This document shows, one piece after another, positions 63,492 through 64,000 of a stretch of DNA of 64,000 bases. Both the position numbers and the translations under genes were made by a program. The notes beneath the pieces were generated by a model. That model ran no database searches. It saw only the letters and a list, made by a program, of their open reading frames with translations, and was not told the origin of the DNA. The stretch spans positions 742,181 through 806,180 of the forward strand of contig NC_054870.1 in the NCBI RefSeq assembly GCF_018320785.1. The letters are read 5' to 3'. Position 1 is the stretch's first letter; the number at the start of each line of letters is the position of its first letter. This stretch comes from Cheilinus undulatus. Lineage: Eukaryota > Chordata > Actinopteri > Labriformes > Labridae.

Positions 63492-63920
63492 AAAAATAAA
63501 TGGTGCTGGGCATGGATAGAAGAGACAGGAAAAGACAGTAAGCCTTTTGGTAGCTGGTGTAAGAAGTTAAAAGAAGCAGGTGCTTGCTTCTGCACTTTGT
63601 GCTCGAGAAAGCTAGTATATGCAACTAGGGGGAAAAACGTGCTACTACGTCATGAGTCAGACCCAGCTCATAGAGCAGCTGTTCGTGCTCTCCCACACAC
63701 AACGCGTTTACCGGGAGCAAAAACCACAGCTGATGTACCGGCATCAATAACTGACCGTGGGTGTGACTGGACAATACCATACCATGTGCACGTTCATCAC
63801 AGAGCATGATCTGTCTTTCAAGCTCACCCAGCCCCTGGTAAATTTATGCAAAAAAATATCTGAAGACAAAATTGCTCTGACAAAACTGTCAATATCTAAT
63901 ACCCTTATAATATGTGACTG
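63492..63920 (+). pseudogene. Zinc-finger / hAT-type transposase-like coding remnant (ncapd3 intron 26)
   Basis: One frame from about 63498 reads KWCWAWIEETGKDSKPFGSW, then ACFCTLCSRKLVYATRGK and LLRHESDPAHRAAV: a Cys-x2-Cys ... His-x5-His finger as in BED-like fingers of fish hAT-related proteins. It stops at 63809. A different frame at 63784 continues CTFITEHDLSFKLTQPL, which resembles the next segment of the same family, so a frameshift separates them. Confidence 0.55.
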
Positions 63921-64000
63921 TGTGATTGTAGGTCATTTTGTAACCTGTCAGGGACAAAGCTTAGCAGCAAAACTTGATATCAAAAGCAATCCTATGCTTA

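Overview
The window looks like nuclear DNA of a ray-finned (teleost) fish. It holds two vertebrate genes split by GT-AG introns, many teleost-type DNA transposon remnants (Tc1/mariner, hAT-like, piggyBac-like TTAA elements, a Harbinger-like element), tRNA-derived SINEs, a BEL/Pao retrotransposon relic and long minisatellites. There are no operons, bacterial promoters or CRISPR arrays. The species cannot be fixed from sequence alone.

Layout. 1-12.2 kb is gene-free: an hAT-like element with a nested piggyBac-like MITE (0.2-1.6 kb), an old Tc1 relic (2.2-4.4 kb), a 3.5-kb foldback-like element whose arms carry 25-bp tandem repeats (4.5-8.0 kb), an inactive TA-flanked transposon (8.4-9.6 kb) and the first copy of a Tc1-derived MITE (10.4-11.0 kb). 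12.3-20.2 kb is calhm2 (CALHM-family large-pore channel, 321 aa, two coding exons), whose single intron is mostly a 4.2-kb array of a 35-bp repeat. 20.2-31.1 kb is intergenic: second MITE copy, a CTCF-like motif, a BEL/Pao relic split by a Harbinger-like element, and a degenerate Tc1 element. 31.15-62.63 kb holds the first 26 coding exons of ncapd3 (condensin II HEAT-repeat subunit D3). All exon phases agree, giving 1111 codons before the gene leaves the right edge. Its introns contain a 29-bp and a 32-bp minisatellite, hAT-like, Tc1, SINE and TTAA-type insertions, and near the right edge a zinc-finger/hAT-type coding remnant.

The two genes are both on the + strand and show no functional relation: one encodes a plasma-membrane channel, the other a chromosome-condensation protein. 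No self-contained undescribed system was found. The most unusual material is structural: four unrelated minisatellites with 25-, 29-, 32- and 35-bp units, two of them inside inverted-repeat elements; a foldback-type element with very unequal arms; repeat pairs placed so that recombination could delete calhm2 or invert the 5' two thirds of ncapd3; and several nested transposons with readable target-site duplications.
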